From Paenibacillus phyllosphaerae (GTDB lineage: Bacteria; Bacillota; Bacilli; Paenibacillales; Paenibacillaceae): a DNA stretch of 64,000 nucleotides. The position numbers and the translations under genes are program-made. Positions within the stretch are counted from its first letter, which is position 1. Each line of letters begins with the position of its first letter. This document shows positions 17,001 through 25,125 of this stretch, piece after piece. The notes beneath the pieces are model-generated. The model was not told the origin of the DNA. It saw only the letters and a program-made list of their open reading frames with translations, and did not search any database. The DNA is taken from contig NZ_JACHXK010000003.1 in the NCBI RefSeq assembly GCF_014192105.1, positions 62,001 to 126,000 on the forward strand. Direction: 5' to 3'.

Positions 17001-17489
17001 TTGGAGAAGGGGATCGTGTCAGGAGGCGACAACGGAGCCGTTGATCCAACAGGTTCCATCACGCGTGCGGAATGGGTCAAATGGGTTGTTCTTGGCTTAG
17101 GCTTCAAGGAGGAGGGAGCGTCTGCCGACTTCTCGGATATTGACCCGGCGTCGTGGTATGCACCCTATGTCGATATCGCAGCTGCCAATAACCTGATTAA
17201 CGGAGATGGCAAAGGTCATTTCTCGCCGAATAGCTCGATTACGCGACAAGATTTGGCGGTCATCCTTTATGAAGCAGTGAGACAGCAAGCGGCTGTAACG
17301 TCTAGCGCAGGAAACGCGAATTTCACCGATGACAATCGCATTTCATCTTACGCCCTGGAGGCCGTTCATGGTTTGAGCAGGCTTGGCATTGTGAATGGCC
17401 GATCAGACGGATCCTTCGACCCGCTGGTCCACGTAACAAGAGCGGAAGCGGCTGTGCTGCTCAGCAGAGTAATGGACTATAATTCATAA
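14001..17489 (+). CDS. Secreted SLH-anchored glycoside hydrolase, GH106-like (alpha-L-rhamnosidase type)
   Basis: A 1162-residue cell-surface enzyme. A signal peptide (about 1-34, ending AMAEAQA) is followed by a GH106-like start, RWWWPGGDVNKAELERELQ, and FGGAEIMPNAGG. GLTIDLNMGTGWTAGG is the second GH106 signature. A beta-rich region follows (about 830-960). Three S-layer homology domains end the protein at about 985-1035, 1043-1092 and 1107-1158, each with the ITR(A/Q) turn. It would remove terminal sugars, most likely rhamnose, from polysaccharides while held on the secondary cell-wall polymer. AAAGGTGG at 13983-13990 supports the start. A perfect cre site upstream indicates catabolite repression. 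Substrate specificity is inferred only from family resemblance. Confidence 0.85.
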   Translation: MTRGVTRKMISMSVIASMVAANAPVTAMAEAQAAPLDGLAQEFALPGKQYRPKVRWWWPGGDVNKAELERELQLLSDNMFGGAEIMPNAGGMSNAERLNDQDPIHTYGDENYYANLKAALTKADELGLTIDLNMGTGWTAGGKDVPIEDNEWTFLVGRTEADKLLTSDSDLTRLTVPAAMKPSGYDTFAESNGDKGFAGGSFSVLNWDQVKDQQRLYKLFAAKVTAVNDVTMTLDQASVIDITGQVNVEVPGKVNNLADVLPIQDKERWVLIAVYTMPVGSNPVLTSMKRADKGYLVDPLNAEAIQAFYSAYLDELQNNGVLSYTVANGGALRAVFNDSFEFFTQRYVVPEAQLQEAYGDDFIQLLPAVLELGADQMFGRATNYFDFATDVDARINYDYNKAISSEFFNNWYAESISKLGDQGLILRQQGYNPPVDNIQSAGVSGILPETENLDENTLRKVSSGAHIYGNSNLVSAESFVFHPGGNYSLTPQTYKAGINKYMISGVNDIIYHGMAYQWNREGFSETGWSPFFSPKAAGSDIATNVSESDASFWPYFKDINTYAARAQYLVRQGDNDADVLLYMPSFGNADESLSAELSRQGFAWDLVNDDILAKAAYKNGSISVPGGSYRAIVVPSGVTLPVASAKALELLAQAGANIVLYGDKPSKQPGYYYEAGSYLDGDASVAKSMASITANPRNADELAAALQEAKGMISYEANDSLRMTRRALDGSSLAFIANTSNEEQAITVNIDPSLAQHVYLLDPLTGHVSRATMTNGQLKGYVQGEGAIAVIAGGSQLFSDARLTAAGNPIARAVTSSSNNEITSWTLDIKNDLFPDEQSSRTFINAANPLFDWSQRDEFKYLASNGYYTASINVDVSPAKPYVLKLGSIGAAAAEVKVNDGDYEKVIFAPYELDITDKLVTGTNTITVKIVPAYRNRLIGLAESTDATIAAAHKQLKGQKQLSAGLMGPVTLSNYEGRPTVQLTDAAAIPAWAKSAIAELLEKGIVSGGDNGAVDPTGSITRAEWVKWVVLGLGFKEEGASADFSDIDPASWYAPYVDIAAANNLINGDGKGHFSPNSSITRQDLAVILYEAVRQQAAVTSSAGNANFTDDNRISSYALEAVHGLSRLGIVNGRSDGSFDPLVHVTRAEAAVLLSRVMDYNS

Positions 17490-17508
17490 TTCGCATCGAT
17501 CGCGGATC

Positions 17509-17541
17509 AGAGGCTGCTCTCTAGAAGAGCAGTCTCTTTGT
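17509..17541 (+). terminator. Terminator-like hairpin after the GH106-like gene
   Basis: AGAGGCTGCTCT pairs with AGAGCAGTCTCT (G-T pair included) around a short loop, followed by a TTTG tail. The T-run is short, so termination strength is uncertain. Confidence 0.6.
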
Positions 17542-17734
17542 AATCGGGCGCTTTGGGAGACGGATGCAAGAAATAAGCCGCCTGATATTCAATGTTTGAA
17601 TACTGAAATTGGTTTTTTCTATAAGACACGAGCAGACAGTTCCGATACAATAATCCAAACACCAGTTTATTCATAAGAATAATAAGTTATCTATCCGTCG
17701 CTTATATCGCGACAATCCATAGGAGGTACATACG

Positions 17735-19060
17735 ATGTCGAAACGTCAACTCAAGCTTGGGGCGAATCTGAACGGAGTCGGCAATAGCATCGCCTTTTGG
17801 CGCCATTCCGAAATTCCGACCAACGCTAGCGTGAGCCTTGAATTTTATAAGCAACAAGCGCTCAAAGCCGAGGAAGGCAAGTTCGACCTGCTCTTTATCG
17901 CGGACGGCTTGTACATCAACGAGAAATCGAACCCTCATTTTCTGAATCGATTCGAGCCTCTAACGCTGCTGTCGGCTCTGGCTGGCGCTACGTCGCATAT
18001 CGGACTGGTCGCCACGTTGTCCTCCTCTTACAGCGAACCGTTCACCGTGGCCAGGCAGTTCGCTTCGTTGGATCAACTAAGCAGCGGCAGAGCGGGATGG
18101 AACGTCGTGACCTCGCCGCTTGAAGGCTCGGCGCTCAACTTCGGTAAGGGCGAACATCCGCAACATGCGCTGCGTTACGAAATCGCCGAGGAGCATCTGG
18201 AGGTCGTCAAAGGGCTGTGGGACTCGTGGGAAGACGATGCGTTCATCGGGGACAAAGAAAACGGCATCTTCTTCGACTCGTCCAAGCTGCATACGCTGCA
18301 TCACCAAGGGAAGCATTTCTCCGTGCAGGGACCGCTCAACGTCGCGCGTTCGAAGCAGGGCTATCCGATCGTGTTCCAAGCCGGTTCATCCGAGGCAGGC
18401 AAGGAGCTGGCGGCCAAATCGGCGGATGCCGTGTACACGGCGCATGAGACCTTCGAAGAGGCGAAGGCGTTCTACCAAGACGTGAAGACAAGAGCGGCGG
18501 CTTACGGCCGCAAGGCGGAGGAAATCGTGATCTTCCCAGGCATCGGCCCGATCGTGGGACGCACGGAAGAGGAAGCCGAGCAGAAGTATCAACGGGCGGC
18601 GGAGCTGGTGGATATCGACCAGGCATTGAATTACCTGGGACGGTATTTCGAACATTACGATTTCTCGCAATTCCCGCTCGATGAGCAGTTCCCCGATATC
18701 GGCGATCTCGGCAGCAACAGCTTCCGGAGCACGACCGATCGTATCAAGCAAGAAGCGAAGGAGCAGGGGCTTACGCTGCGCCAAGTCGCGTTCCGAGCAT
18801 CGACGCCGCGCTCGTCGTTCATCGGCACGCCGGAGCAGATCGCCGATCGCATCCAGGCTTGGTTCGAAGGAGGCGCCGCCGACGGGTTCAATGTTCGCAC
18901 CGTTGTGCCGAATGGCCTAGCCGACTTCGTGGATCTCGTCGTCCCGGTATTGCAGGAGAGAGGGTTGTTCCGTAAAGAGTACGAAAGCGATACGCTGCGC
19001 GGCAACCTGGACTTGCCGATTCCGCTTAACCGGTATACCAAATCCGAAGAAGCGGTCTAA
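17735..19060 (+). CDS. LLM-class flavin-dependent monooxygenase (NtaA/SnaA/DszA type)
   Basis: A 441-residue luciferase-like enzyme of the nitrilotriacetate/pristinamycin/DBT-sulfone monooxygenase family. It uses FMNH2 supplied by a separate reductase. Typical features: [11 protein letters not shown] near the start, [58 protein letters not shown], and [27 protein letters not shown] at 17720-17725 fits the ATG. It stands alone: no ABC importer, flavin reductase or sulfonate genes are next to it, though such enzymes often desulfurise organosulfur compounds in sulfur starvation. The substrate is unknown. The 245 bases before it hold a terminator and an AT-rich promoter region without a site I can name. 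Confidence 0.9.
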   Translation: MSKRQLKLGANLNGVGNSIAFWRHSEIPTNASVSLEFYKQQALKAEEGKFDLLFIADGLYINEKSNPHFLNRFEPLTLLSALAGATSHIGLVATLSSSYSEPFTVARQFASLDQLSSGRAGWNVVTSPLEGSALNFGKGEHPQHALRYEIAEEHLEVVKGLWDSWEDDAFIGDKENGIFFDSSKLHTLHHQGKHFSVQGPLNVARSKQGYPIVFQAGSSEAGKELAAKSADAVYTAHETFEEAKAFYQDVKTRAAAYGRKAEEIVIFPGIGPIVGRTEEEAEQKYQRAAELVDIDQALNYLGRYFEHYDFSQFPLDEQFPDIGDLGSNSFRSTTDRIKQEAKEQGLTLRQVAFRASTPRSSFIGTPEQIADRIQAWFEGGAADGFNVRTVVPNGLADFVDLVVPVLQERGLFRKEYESDTLRGNLDLPIPLNRYTKSEEAV

Positions 19061-19184
19061 CTTTCTTTCAAGCGAAGCCTATGGATACGTTCGACCAACA
19101 CCGACATCTTTCCAGGCTAATAAACCTATGAGAATCGTTCCGTAATCGACCACGGCAGTATCATCGCTAGAGGTTTAATTGAAG

Positions 19185-19234
19185 AACCTTGCTTCTCATG
19201 AACAGAACGGTTCAGGATAAGCAAGGTTTATTCG
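19185..19234 (+). terminator. Long hairpin, probable terminator of the LLM gene
   Basis: AACCTTGCTT pairs with AAGCAAGGTT over an interior that itself forms TGAAC/GTTCA. The tail reads TATTCG, so the T-run is poor. It is the only structure in the 280 bases between the LLM gene and the ger operon besides the SigG-type promoter. Confidence 0.55.
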
Positions 19235-19288
19235 AGTTTGTGCATTTGAACCTTCAAGCCCTAGCTGAGCTCGTTTCAACCCCTCACT

Positions 19289-19318
19289 GCATATTTCCCG
19301 ACTGGAAAAGCCATCCTA
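19289..19318 (+). promoter_or_regulatory. SigG-type promoter of the ger operon
   Basis: GCATA, 18 bases, then CATCCTA. This fits the older SigG consensus GNATR-N18-CATNNTA exactly and ends 25 bases before the gerA-type start codon. Germinant receptor operons in Bacillus are known to be SigG-transcribed in the forespore. Confidence 0.7.
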
Positions 19319-19343
19319 TTCCCAAATCCTAGCACCTGAAGGA

Positions 19344-20948
19344 ATGATCGACATCGTTCTTCCAAGGAAAAAAGCCGCGAACAATAAGCAGAATCGCCGC
19401 GACGAAGCGACGAAACCGCATATGCAGCCGTATGAAGGACTTCCGATTGATGTTTCCCTCCAGCAAGCGTTGGAACGCATAAAGGGTGAACTGGGCGAAA
19501 GCGCGGATCTCATCATTCGCGAACTGGCAATCGGGGAAGCGAATCCCATTCCCGCGGCCGTAATCTATATTCAAGGGTTAATCGACGACTTGCGGATGAA
19601 TGACCATATCCTCGCGCCGCTGCAATTGGCCGTCTTGACGCCGCCTTCACTACACGCGGACCAGACCGTGGAGGAACTGAAGAAGGAGCTCATCCATGTC
19701 GGCAACATAGAGAATATCGCTTATTGGAAGGAAGCGTATCAATCGCTCTTGATCGGCAGCGTGCTCCTATTCGTGGAAGGCTTAGGGCAAGTCATAGCTG
19801 CCGGCGTCATCGGGGGTCCCAAGCGCGACGTGACGGAGCCTTCGACCAACCTCGTCATTCGGGGACCGCGAGAAGGGTTCACCGAATCGATACGGACGAA
19901 CACCTCGCTGATCCGGCGCAAAATCCGCAGTCCGAAGCTGTGGCTCGAGCAGCTGACGCTCGGGGAGATCACCCAGACCCCGATTGGAATCATGTACATC
20001 CAGGGGTTGGCCGATGAGTCGATCGTTCAAGAAGTGCGGACGAGGCTGAAGGCGATCTCGATCGATGGGGTGCTCGAGTCCGGTTATATCGAAGAGCTGA
20101 TCTCGGACCAGAAATATACGCCGTTCCCTACCATCCATCACAATGAACGACCGGATGTCATTGCAGCCGGGCTGCTGGAGGGACGCGTGGCGATCCTTGT
20201 GGACGGGACGCCGTTCGTGCTGCTTGTTCCCGCGGTCCTCAATGTGTTCTTCCAAGCGGCGGAGGACTATTACCAACGCTACGATATCGCGAGTTTTCTG
20301 CGGATGCTGCGCTTCGTCTCCTTTCTGATCGCACTTACGCTGCCGTCGATCTACGTCGCGATTATCGGGTATCACCAAGAGATGATTCCGACGCCGCTAT
20401 TGCTGAAGCTGGCGGCGCAGCGCGAAGGGGTGCCGCTGCCTGCGTTCGTGGAAGCTTTCCTTATGGAAGTGGTGTTCGAGGTGCTGCGGGAGGCCGTCGT
20501 TCGCATGCCCAGCGCGGTCGGCAATACGATCTCGATCGTCGGGGGCTTGGTCATCGGACAGTCGGTCGTGGAGGCCGGGTTCGTATCGCCCGCCGTCGTT
20601 ATTATCGTATCGCTGACGGCCATCTCGAGTTTCGTATCGCCCGCCTACAATTTGGCCATCGCGGCCCGTCTCCTCCGATTCCTGCTGCTCATCGCTGCGG
20701 CATCGCTTGGATTCTTCGGGGTTGCGCTTATCGTCCTGTTCCTCATTCTCCATCTCTCCAGCTTAAAATCGTTCGGTATCCCTTACTTGAAGCCGTTCGC
20801 TCCGTTCTTCTGGCAAGACTTGAAGGATACGTTCATGCGCGTGCCGCTGTGGCGGATGCATGAGCGGCCGCAGGTGCTCGGGCATCGGAATCCCGTAAGG
20901 GAATCCACCGACCCGGACGAGAGCCAGGGCAGGAACAAGTCTAGATGA
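19344..20948 (+). CDS. Spore germination receptor A subunit (GerA/GerKA family)
   Basis: A 534-residue A subunit of a Ger germinant receptor in the spore inner membrane. It has a soluble N-terminal domain (about 1-300), with GLIDD, EGLGQVIAAG and EPSTNLVIRGPREGFTES, the strongest family signature. About five membrane helices follow (from SFLRMLRFVSFLIALTLPS on), including VGNTISIVGGLVIGQ and FVSPAYNLAIAARLLRF. The C-terminus is basic and cytoplasmic. The start overlaps a GAAGGA that is too close to act as RBS, so initiation may be weak, but the SigG-type promoter leaves room only for this ATG. It overlaps gerC by four bases, so all four ger genes are translationally coupled. Confidence 0.95.
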   Translation: MIDIVLPRKKAANNKQNRRDEATKPHMQPYEGLPIDVSLQQALERIKGELGESADLIIRELAIGEANPIPAAVIYIQGLIDDLRMNDHILAPLQLAVLTPPSLHADQTVEELKKELIHVGNIENIAYWKEAYQSLLIGSVLLFVEGLGQVIAAGVIGGPKRDVTEPSTNLVIRGPREGFTESIRTNTSLIRRKIRSPKLWLEQLTLGEITQTPIGIMYIQGLADESIVQEVRTRLKAISIDGVLESGYIEELISDQKYTPFPTIHHNERPDVIAAGLLEGRVAILVDGTPFVLLVPAVLNVFFQAAEDYYQRYDIASFLRMLRFVSFLIALTLPSIYVAIIGYHQEMIPTPLLLKLAAQREGVPLPAFVEAFLMEVVFEVLREAVVRMPSAVGNTISIVGGLVIGQSVVEAGFVSPAVVIIVSLTAISSFVSPAYNLAIAARLLRFLLLIAAASLGFFGVALIVLFLILHLSSLKSFGIPYLKPFAPFFWQDLKDTFMRVPLWRMHERPQVLGHRNPVRESTDPDESQGRNKSR

Positions 20949-22183
20949 GCGGGAGAAAGGTAAGCAGGAAAGCGCGCGCGGTCCTCGTCCTTCTTGTGCT
21001 GACGATGTTGGCTCCGCTGCTGGCAGGCTGCTGGGATATCCGTTTTTTGGACCGGATGGGTATCGTATTCGCCGTCGCCGTGGATGACGACTTGAGCGGC
21101 AAACATAAATACAAGGTGACGGTGCAGGTCGTGCTCCCGCAGAATGTGACCGGCGGCATCGGCGGGGGACAAGGCCAGCCCGTGACGACGTTCACGGAAA
21201 CGGGAGATACCTTGTTCGAGGCGCTGCGGAAGATGACCGCCATGACATCGAGAAGGTTATATTTCTCCCATACCCAGTTGCTGATTATCGGCGAGCAGGC
21301 GGCACGTAAAGGGATCTGGCCGCTGCTCGACCTGATCGATCGGAATCCGGAGGTACGGACGGGGATCCTGCTGTTGATCGCCAAAGGCGGTCGCGCGGAG
21401 AAGCTGCTCGAGACGACGACGATGATGGAGCAAATTCCGGTGCAGCAAATCCGGTATGCGGTGAACACGAATGAGAGTGCTTGGTCGCAAGTGTACGAAG
21501 TGACCGCCCAGGACGTGATCCGGGATGCGGTCCATAATTGGAAGCAATCCGCCATACCCGCCATTACGCTTAGCGGGGAAGCCGATGCCGGCAATGACCG
21601 CGGCAACGTGGATAAGATTAAGCCCGATGTGGTGCCAAGGCTTACGACGATGGGCATTCTGAGGGACGGGAAGCTGATCGGCTACATGACTCCGAAAGAG
21701 TCGCGCGGGCTCAGTTGGATGTACGGGAAGTTCAAGAACACGATCGTCAAGGTCGGCTGCCCTGCGGCCGATACGCCTGGTAATCTCATCGTCGAAATTC
21801 TGAGCAACCGCGTACGGATACATGCCCGCAAGAAAGCCGGCAAAGAACTGCCCGAGATCGTCATCGATCTGCATGCGCAAGGGAGCATCTCGGAGATCAA
21901 CTGCCCGGACGTTAACGTGATGAACGAGCAGACCTTTAAGGATGTGAGCCGCTTGACCGAGCAGGCGGTTCGGCAGGAGATCGAACAGACGATCAACAAG
22001 CTTCAGCAGAAATTCAAGTCGGATGCGCTGGGTTGGTCGACCGTCATTTATAAAGACCAAGCGAAAACGTGGAAGAAGCTGCAGGACGATTGGGTATCCT
22101 ATTTTCCGCAAACGCCGCACCGTATGGAGATCGAGATTGACGTGACCGGCGCGGGCTTGCGTGCGAAATCGATTGTGAAATGA
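20945..22183 (+). CDS. Spore germination receptor C subunit, Ger(x)C lipoprotein
   Basis: A 412-residue lipoprotein subunit of the germinant receptor. The signal peptide ends in the lipobox LLAGCWD, with lipidated Cys at about residue 28. The mature start CWDIRFLDRMGIVFAVAVD is the GerC signature. ARKGIWPLLDLIDRNPEVRTG and the C-terminal KFKSDALGWSTVIYKD segment are typical of domains 2 and 3. Lipidation by Lgt is known to be needed for receptor function in Bacillus. Both ends overlap neighbours by ATGA, so it is coupled to the A subunit and to the small D-like subunit. Confidence 0.95.
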   Translation: MSGRKVSRKARAVLVLLVLTMLAPLLAGCWDIRFLDRMGIVFAVAVDDDLSGKHKYKVTVQVVLPQNVTGGIGGGQGQPVTTFTETGDTLFEALRKMTAMTSRRLYFSHTQLLIIGEQAARKGIWPLLDLIDRNPEVRTGILLLIAKGGRAEKLLETTTMMEQIPVQQIRYAVNTNESAWSQVYEVTAQDVIRDAVHNWKQSAIPAITLSGEADAGNDRGNVDKIKPDVVPRLTTMGILRDGKLIGYMTPKESRGLSWMYGKFKNTIVKVGCPAADTPGNLIVEILSNRVRIHARKKAGKELPEIVIDLHAQGSISEINCPDVNVMNEQTFKDVSRLTEQAVRQEIEQTINKLQQKFKSDALGWSTVIYKDQAKTWKKLQDDWVSYFPQTPHRMEIEIDVTGAGLRAKSIVK

Positions 22184-22434
22184 GGGATGGGATGCTGAAA
22201 GCGGCAATTATCGGCCTCGTTGCGCTGGTCATCGGCGTGCTGACGTGGAAGAATCGACGGAGTAGCGGCCGGTCTGCGGAAGGTCTGTGGTCGGTCGGGA
22301 TTTTGGCTATTGGCGCCGTGTACGCGATTGGTTATTCGCTTCGCATGCCCATCCCGAATCCGGTCGATCTGATCAGCTTCGTTTTCCATCCGGTCTACAA
22401 GCCGATTGTCGACTGGCTGGGGATCCAAGTATGA
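22180..22434 (+). CDS. Small two-helix membrane protein, probable germinant receptor D subunit
   Basis: An 84-residue protein with two hydrophobic segments (about 6-21 and 36-52) separated by a basic loop (KNRRSSGRS). Short two-helix proteins are known as D subunits in several Bacillus and Clostridium ger operons, where they modulate receptor response. Its position between the C and B genes, with ATGA overlaps on both sides, makes a receptor role very likely. The sequence itself carries no catalytic motif; the D assignment rests on size, topology and context. Confidence 0.75.
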   Translation: MRDGMLKAAIIGLVALVIGVLTWKNRRSSGRSAEGLWSVGILAIGAVYAIGYSLRMPIPNPVDLISFVFHPVYKPIVDWLGIQV

Positions 22435-23699
22435 CGCAGAATCAGCAGATGATGAACGGCAGCATCACGACGGGTCAAATGGGCAAGCTGCATATCATGT
22501 TCACGCTAGGCAGCGCGGCGCTAATCCTGCCGACCATGGTGACGGTAATCGCCAAGCAGGATTCGTGGATCACGATGATTATGGCGGTTGGGCTCAATTT
22601 TATGTTTCTATATGCCCCATTGGAGCTTGCGAAGCGCTTTCCGGGTCAATCGCTCGTGTCTTATACACAGCAGATCCTTGGAAGGGCGGCCGGCATGGTA
22701 TACACCGTGCTGTATTTATTTTTCTTCCTGGTCCTCACGGCCGCCGTATTCCGCAATATGGGAGACTTCGTCGGCACGAGCGTACTGCCGGAGACGCCAA
22801 GATGGTTCATTCATATCGCGTTCATGCTGATCGTCATGTATGGCGTTGCGCTTGGCATAGAGGTGATGGGCCGGTCCAGTGAAATCTTGTTCGTATGGGT
22901 ATTCCTTGTCTTCGGTGCGGTGTTCGCGCTATTAACGAATAAAATGCAAGTCTCGAATCTGCTGCCCGTGCTTGCCGATGGGTGGATACCGACGATCAAA
23001 GGGTTATATCCGATAACCGGTTTCCCGCTCGCCGAGTATGTCTATGTCATGATGCTGTTTTCTTGCGTACGGTCTGAAGACCTTGGCAAGCTGAAGCGAG
23101 CGATGTGGATGTCCTCCGTGGTGATCGGCATCTCCGGATTGTCGATTGCGCTTCTGCTCCTGCTGGTACTCGGCGCCGATCTGACGCTGCGCAGTCCTTT
23201 CGCGGTCTACGACATGGCCAAGGAGATTCAGATCGGGGAGGTATTGGAGCGGGTCGAGATTACGGTCGCGATGATCTGGATCAGCACGGTATTCACCAAA
23301 GCCATGATCTGCTTCTACGTCCTGTGCCTGACCACGGCGCAGTTGCTGAGATTCAGCACGTATAGGCCGCTCATTCTGCCGCTCGCGTTCATCATTGTGC
23401 CGCTGTCGCTAGTCATCTACCGCAATACGGCACACACCAACCTATTTGCTTTCGCGATATGGCCCGTCTTCGGCTGCGTGCTAGGTTTGCTCATGCCGAT
23501 GCTATTGCTCGCTGCCGCGGTGTTCCGCAAGCAAGGGACTCCTTCCGGGAAGGGCATGAAGGATACCCAACAGCCCGAGCAGGAGCGCGGAGGAACAAGC
23601 AGTGAAGCCAATTCCGAGCAGCGTGTTACAGCTCCGGAACAGCGGAATGGAAGTGAGCGCAAAGAAAGTATGTCGACCGTTCAGGTCGAAAAATCTTGA
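22431..23699 (+). CDS. Spore germination receptor B subunit (GerAB-type permease)
   Basis: A 422-residue, ten-helix protein of the APC-superfamily endospore germination permease family. It forms the germinant-binding membrane subunit. Helix 1 holds the MFTLGSAALILPTMV segment, followed by AKQDSWITMIMAVG; QILGRAAGMVYTVLYLFFFL is the second typical block. The frame is open further upstream, but the ATG at 22431 overlaps the preceding stop and fits the family start. The last about 60 residues are a hydrophilic tail rich in Glu, Gln and Ser (from GKGMKDTQQPEQERGG), unusually long for a B subunit. A terminator at 23705 closes the operon. Confidence 0.94.
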   Translation: MTQNQQMMNGSITTGQMGKLHIMFTLGSAALILPTMVTVIAKQDSWITMIMAVGLNFMFLYAPLELAKRFPGQSLVSYTQQILGRAAGMVYTVLYLFFFLVLTAAVFRNMGDFVGTSVLPETPRWFIHIAFMLIVMYGVALGIEVMGRSSEILFVWVFLVFGAVFALLTNKMQVSNLLPVLADGWIPTIKGLYPITGFPLAEYVYVMMLFSCVRSEDLGKLKRAMWMSSVVIGISGLSIALLLLLVLGADLTLRSPFAVYDMAKEIQIGEVLERVEITVAMIWISTVFTKAMICFYVLCLTTAQLLRFSTYRPLILPLAFIIVPLSLVIYRNTAHTNLFAFAIWPVFGCVLGLLMPMLLLAAAVFRKQGTPSGKGMKDTQQPEQERGGTSSEANSEQRVTAPEQRNGSERKESMSTVQVEKS

Positions 23700-23704
23700 G
23701 AGAC

Positions 23705-23735
23705 GCCTTGGCATTAATTAGCTAAGGCTTTTTTA
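23705..23735 (+). terminator. Terminator of the ger operon
   Basis: Stem GCCTTGGC/GCTAAGGC around ATTAATTA, then six T residues. Confidence 0.88.
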
Positions 23736-23889
23736 TTGGGGTACGACGACAAGATATTGTTACAAGGAATAAACTGTTGGAAGTATTACCCTCTCGGAGC
23801 CCATAACATGACGGAAACGCAGAGTATACAAATAGCAACTCCTACCCAGTCGTAAATATCGGGCGTTTTCTTATCGACAAGCCATCCCC

Positions 23890-24285
23890 CTAACACGAGC
23901 CTTCCTTTTCGATTTTATCTTTGCATTCCGACCAAGTAAGGCATTTGCAGCTTAAGCCGCTGTCTAGAATCTGTATCATCGAATTTAGCTGTTTCTTTCG
24001 CGCTTCGAGTTCGGCGCGTTTTTGCTTTGCCATCTGTTCCCACCGATCCGATAGTGAATCTCCTGGTTCAAAACCTTCTAGCAAAATAGTAATTTCCTGA
24101 ATGCTAAAACCCGTTTGCTGTGCGACTTTAATAAAATTGATGCGATCTAACACACCCTCGTCATATCGACGTTGTCCATTTTGGCGTTCCGGATCAGGAA
24201 GCAATCCAACGGATTCATAGTAACGCAGCGTCGATGCGTTTATTTCTGCTTTTTCCGCGAGCTTACCAATGCTAAGTCCAGCCAT
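23890..24285 (-). CDS. MerR family metal-type regulator
   Basis: A 131-residue MerR protein. The N-terminal winged helix reads LSIGKLAEKAEINASTLRYYESVGLL, followed by the QRRYDEGVLDRINFI wing and a dimerisation helix (EQMAKQKRAELEARKKQL). The C-terminus has a Cys cluster, SCKCLTWSEC, and a terminal Cys, suggesting metal or thiol binding. It lacks the Cys82/Cys117 arrangement of classical MerR, so mercury specificity is unproven. It is divergent from a MerF/MerT-like gene, and the promoter between them has the 19-base spacer and central dyad typical of MerR control. Confidence 0.88.
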   Translation of the reverse strand: MAGLSIGKLAEKAEINASTLRYYESVGLLPDPERQNGQRRYDEGVLDRINFIKVAQQTGFSIQEITILLEGFEPGDSLSDRWEQMAKQKRAELEARKKQLNSMIQILDSGLSCKCLTWSECKDKIEKEGSC

Positions 24286-24298
24286 AACAACAACTCCC

Positions 24299-24329
24299 TT
24301 GACTTAAAGTTAGCTTTAAGTTTTATGAT
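24299..24329 (+). promoter_or_regulatory. MerR-type promoter with 19-base spacer and operator dyad
   Basis: TTGACT (24299-24304) and TATGAT (24324-24329) are 19 bases apart. The spacer carries a perfect inverted repeat, ACTTAAAG-TTAG-CTTTAAGT (24302-24321). Overlong spacers bridged by a dyad are the hallmark of MerR-activated promoters, so this should drive the gene at 24363 when the regulator binds its effector. Confidence 0.9.
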
Positions 24330-24362
24330 TGAAATTATAATCTTACTTGGAGGGTGATGTAA

Positions 24363-24614
24363 ATGAAAAAGGGGAGTTGGCTTGCCGGTCTTGGACTATT
24401 AGGGGCATGCGCTTTGTGCTGTGCGTTGCCGCTGATTGGAGGTCTGGCAGTTTTAGGAGTATCCTCTTTCTTTTTGAATCCGTTTGTCATTGCGGGTATC
24501 GCGCTTCTATTTGTGATAGCTGGGATCGTGATGTATCAAAGACGAAAAACAACCGGATCATCTTGCATGACAACAGGTTGCGGCTGCATTTCTTGCAAAA
24601 CGAAAGGAGCATAA
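24363..24614 (+). CDS. Cys-rich two-helix membrane protein, MerF/MerT-like metal transporter
   Basis: An 83-residue membrane protein. Helix 1 carries CALCCALPLIGG, the vicinal Cys pair followed by Pro found in MerT/MerF mercury uptake proteins. Helix 2 spans about 40-59 (FVIAGIALLFVIAGIVMY). The C-terminal tail has five more Cys (SSCMTTGCGCISC), as in MerF, whose terminal Cys pair hands metal to the cytoplasm. GGAGGGTGATGTAA precedes the ATG. It is controlled by the MerR-type promoter. No merA or merB is visible nearby, so the physiological metal is uncertain. Confidence 0.75.
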   Translation: MKKGSWLAGLGLLGACALCCALPLIGGLAVLGVSSFFLNPFVIAGIALLFVIAGIVMYQRRKTTGSSCMTTGCGCISCKTKGA

Positions 24615-24615
24615 C

Positions 24616-24971
24616 ATGGAAAATGAAATACCAATAGTTAGCTGCCACGGCGTTTTTACGAAGGAACAGCGCATGGAGTACAAAAGCATTTGAGGAGAGC
24701 TTGAAAACGGATATCCCGAGGAAGCAAAGATATTCCTGCAAAAGGTCATTCAAGCCAATAGAAATACGATATACTGGATTACCACTTTTTTAGGTGCTGG
24801 GCTTTTATTTATGGGTGGATTGCTCTTCTCGCCAAGGGAGAGCATCAAATTGAGGAAATGATCCATCTCGGATATCCGGTCTACTTGCTTACGTTTTTGG
24901 GGATTGGGAGAATCCTCGGCGCAATTGCCATTGTCATACTACGATTTCCACGCCTTAAGGAATGGGCTTAA
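24616..24971 (+). pseudogene. Decayed fusion of a mer-associated small protein and a DoxX-like membrane protein
   Basis: From ATG 24616 the frame reads VSCHGVFTKEQRMEYKSI, then an in-frame TGA, then GELENGYPEEAK. The sequence next enters IYWITTFLGAGLLFMGG, the start of DoxX-like proteins, stops at about 24860, and continues in another frame from about 24848 with EEMIHLGYPVYLLTFLGIGRILGA and FPRLKEWA, typical of the DoxX-like C-terminus. Two genes that probably followed the MerF-like gene have thus been fused by deletion and broken by a nonsense codon and a frameshift. The assignment of the first part to a mer-associated family is from memory of similar operons and is less sure than the DoxX part. 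Confidence 0.65.
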
Positions 24972-25125
24972 ATTCGCTAACCCATTTCATCATCTGCGGT
25001 GCGGAGCCTGCGCTGCATGTGTGGCTAAAGGATACTTCTAATGGTCCTTAGTCTTCGTTCAATAATCAAAGAGGTCAGGATTGATAAAAGTCCTGACCTC
25101 AGCTGATTCTTTCTATAGCAGCCTA

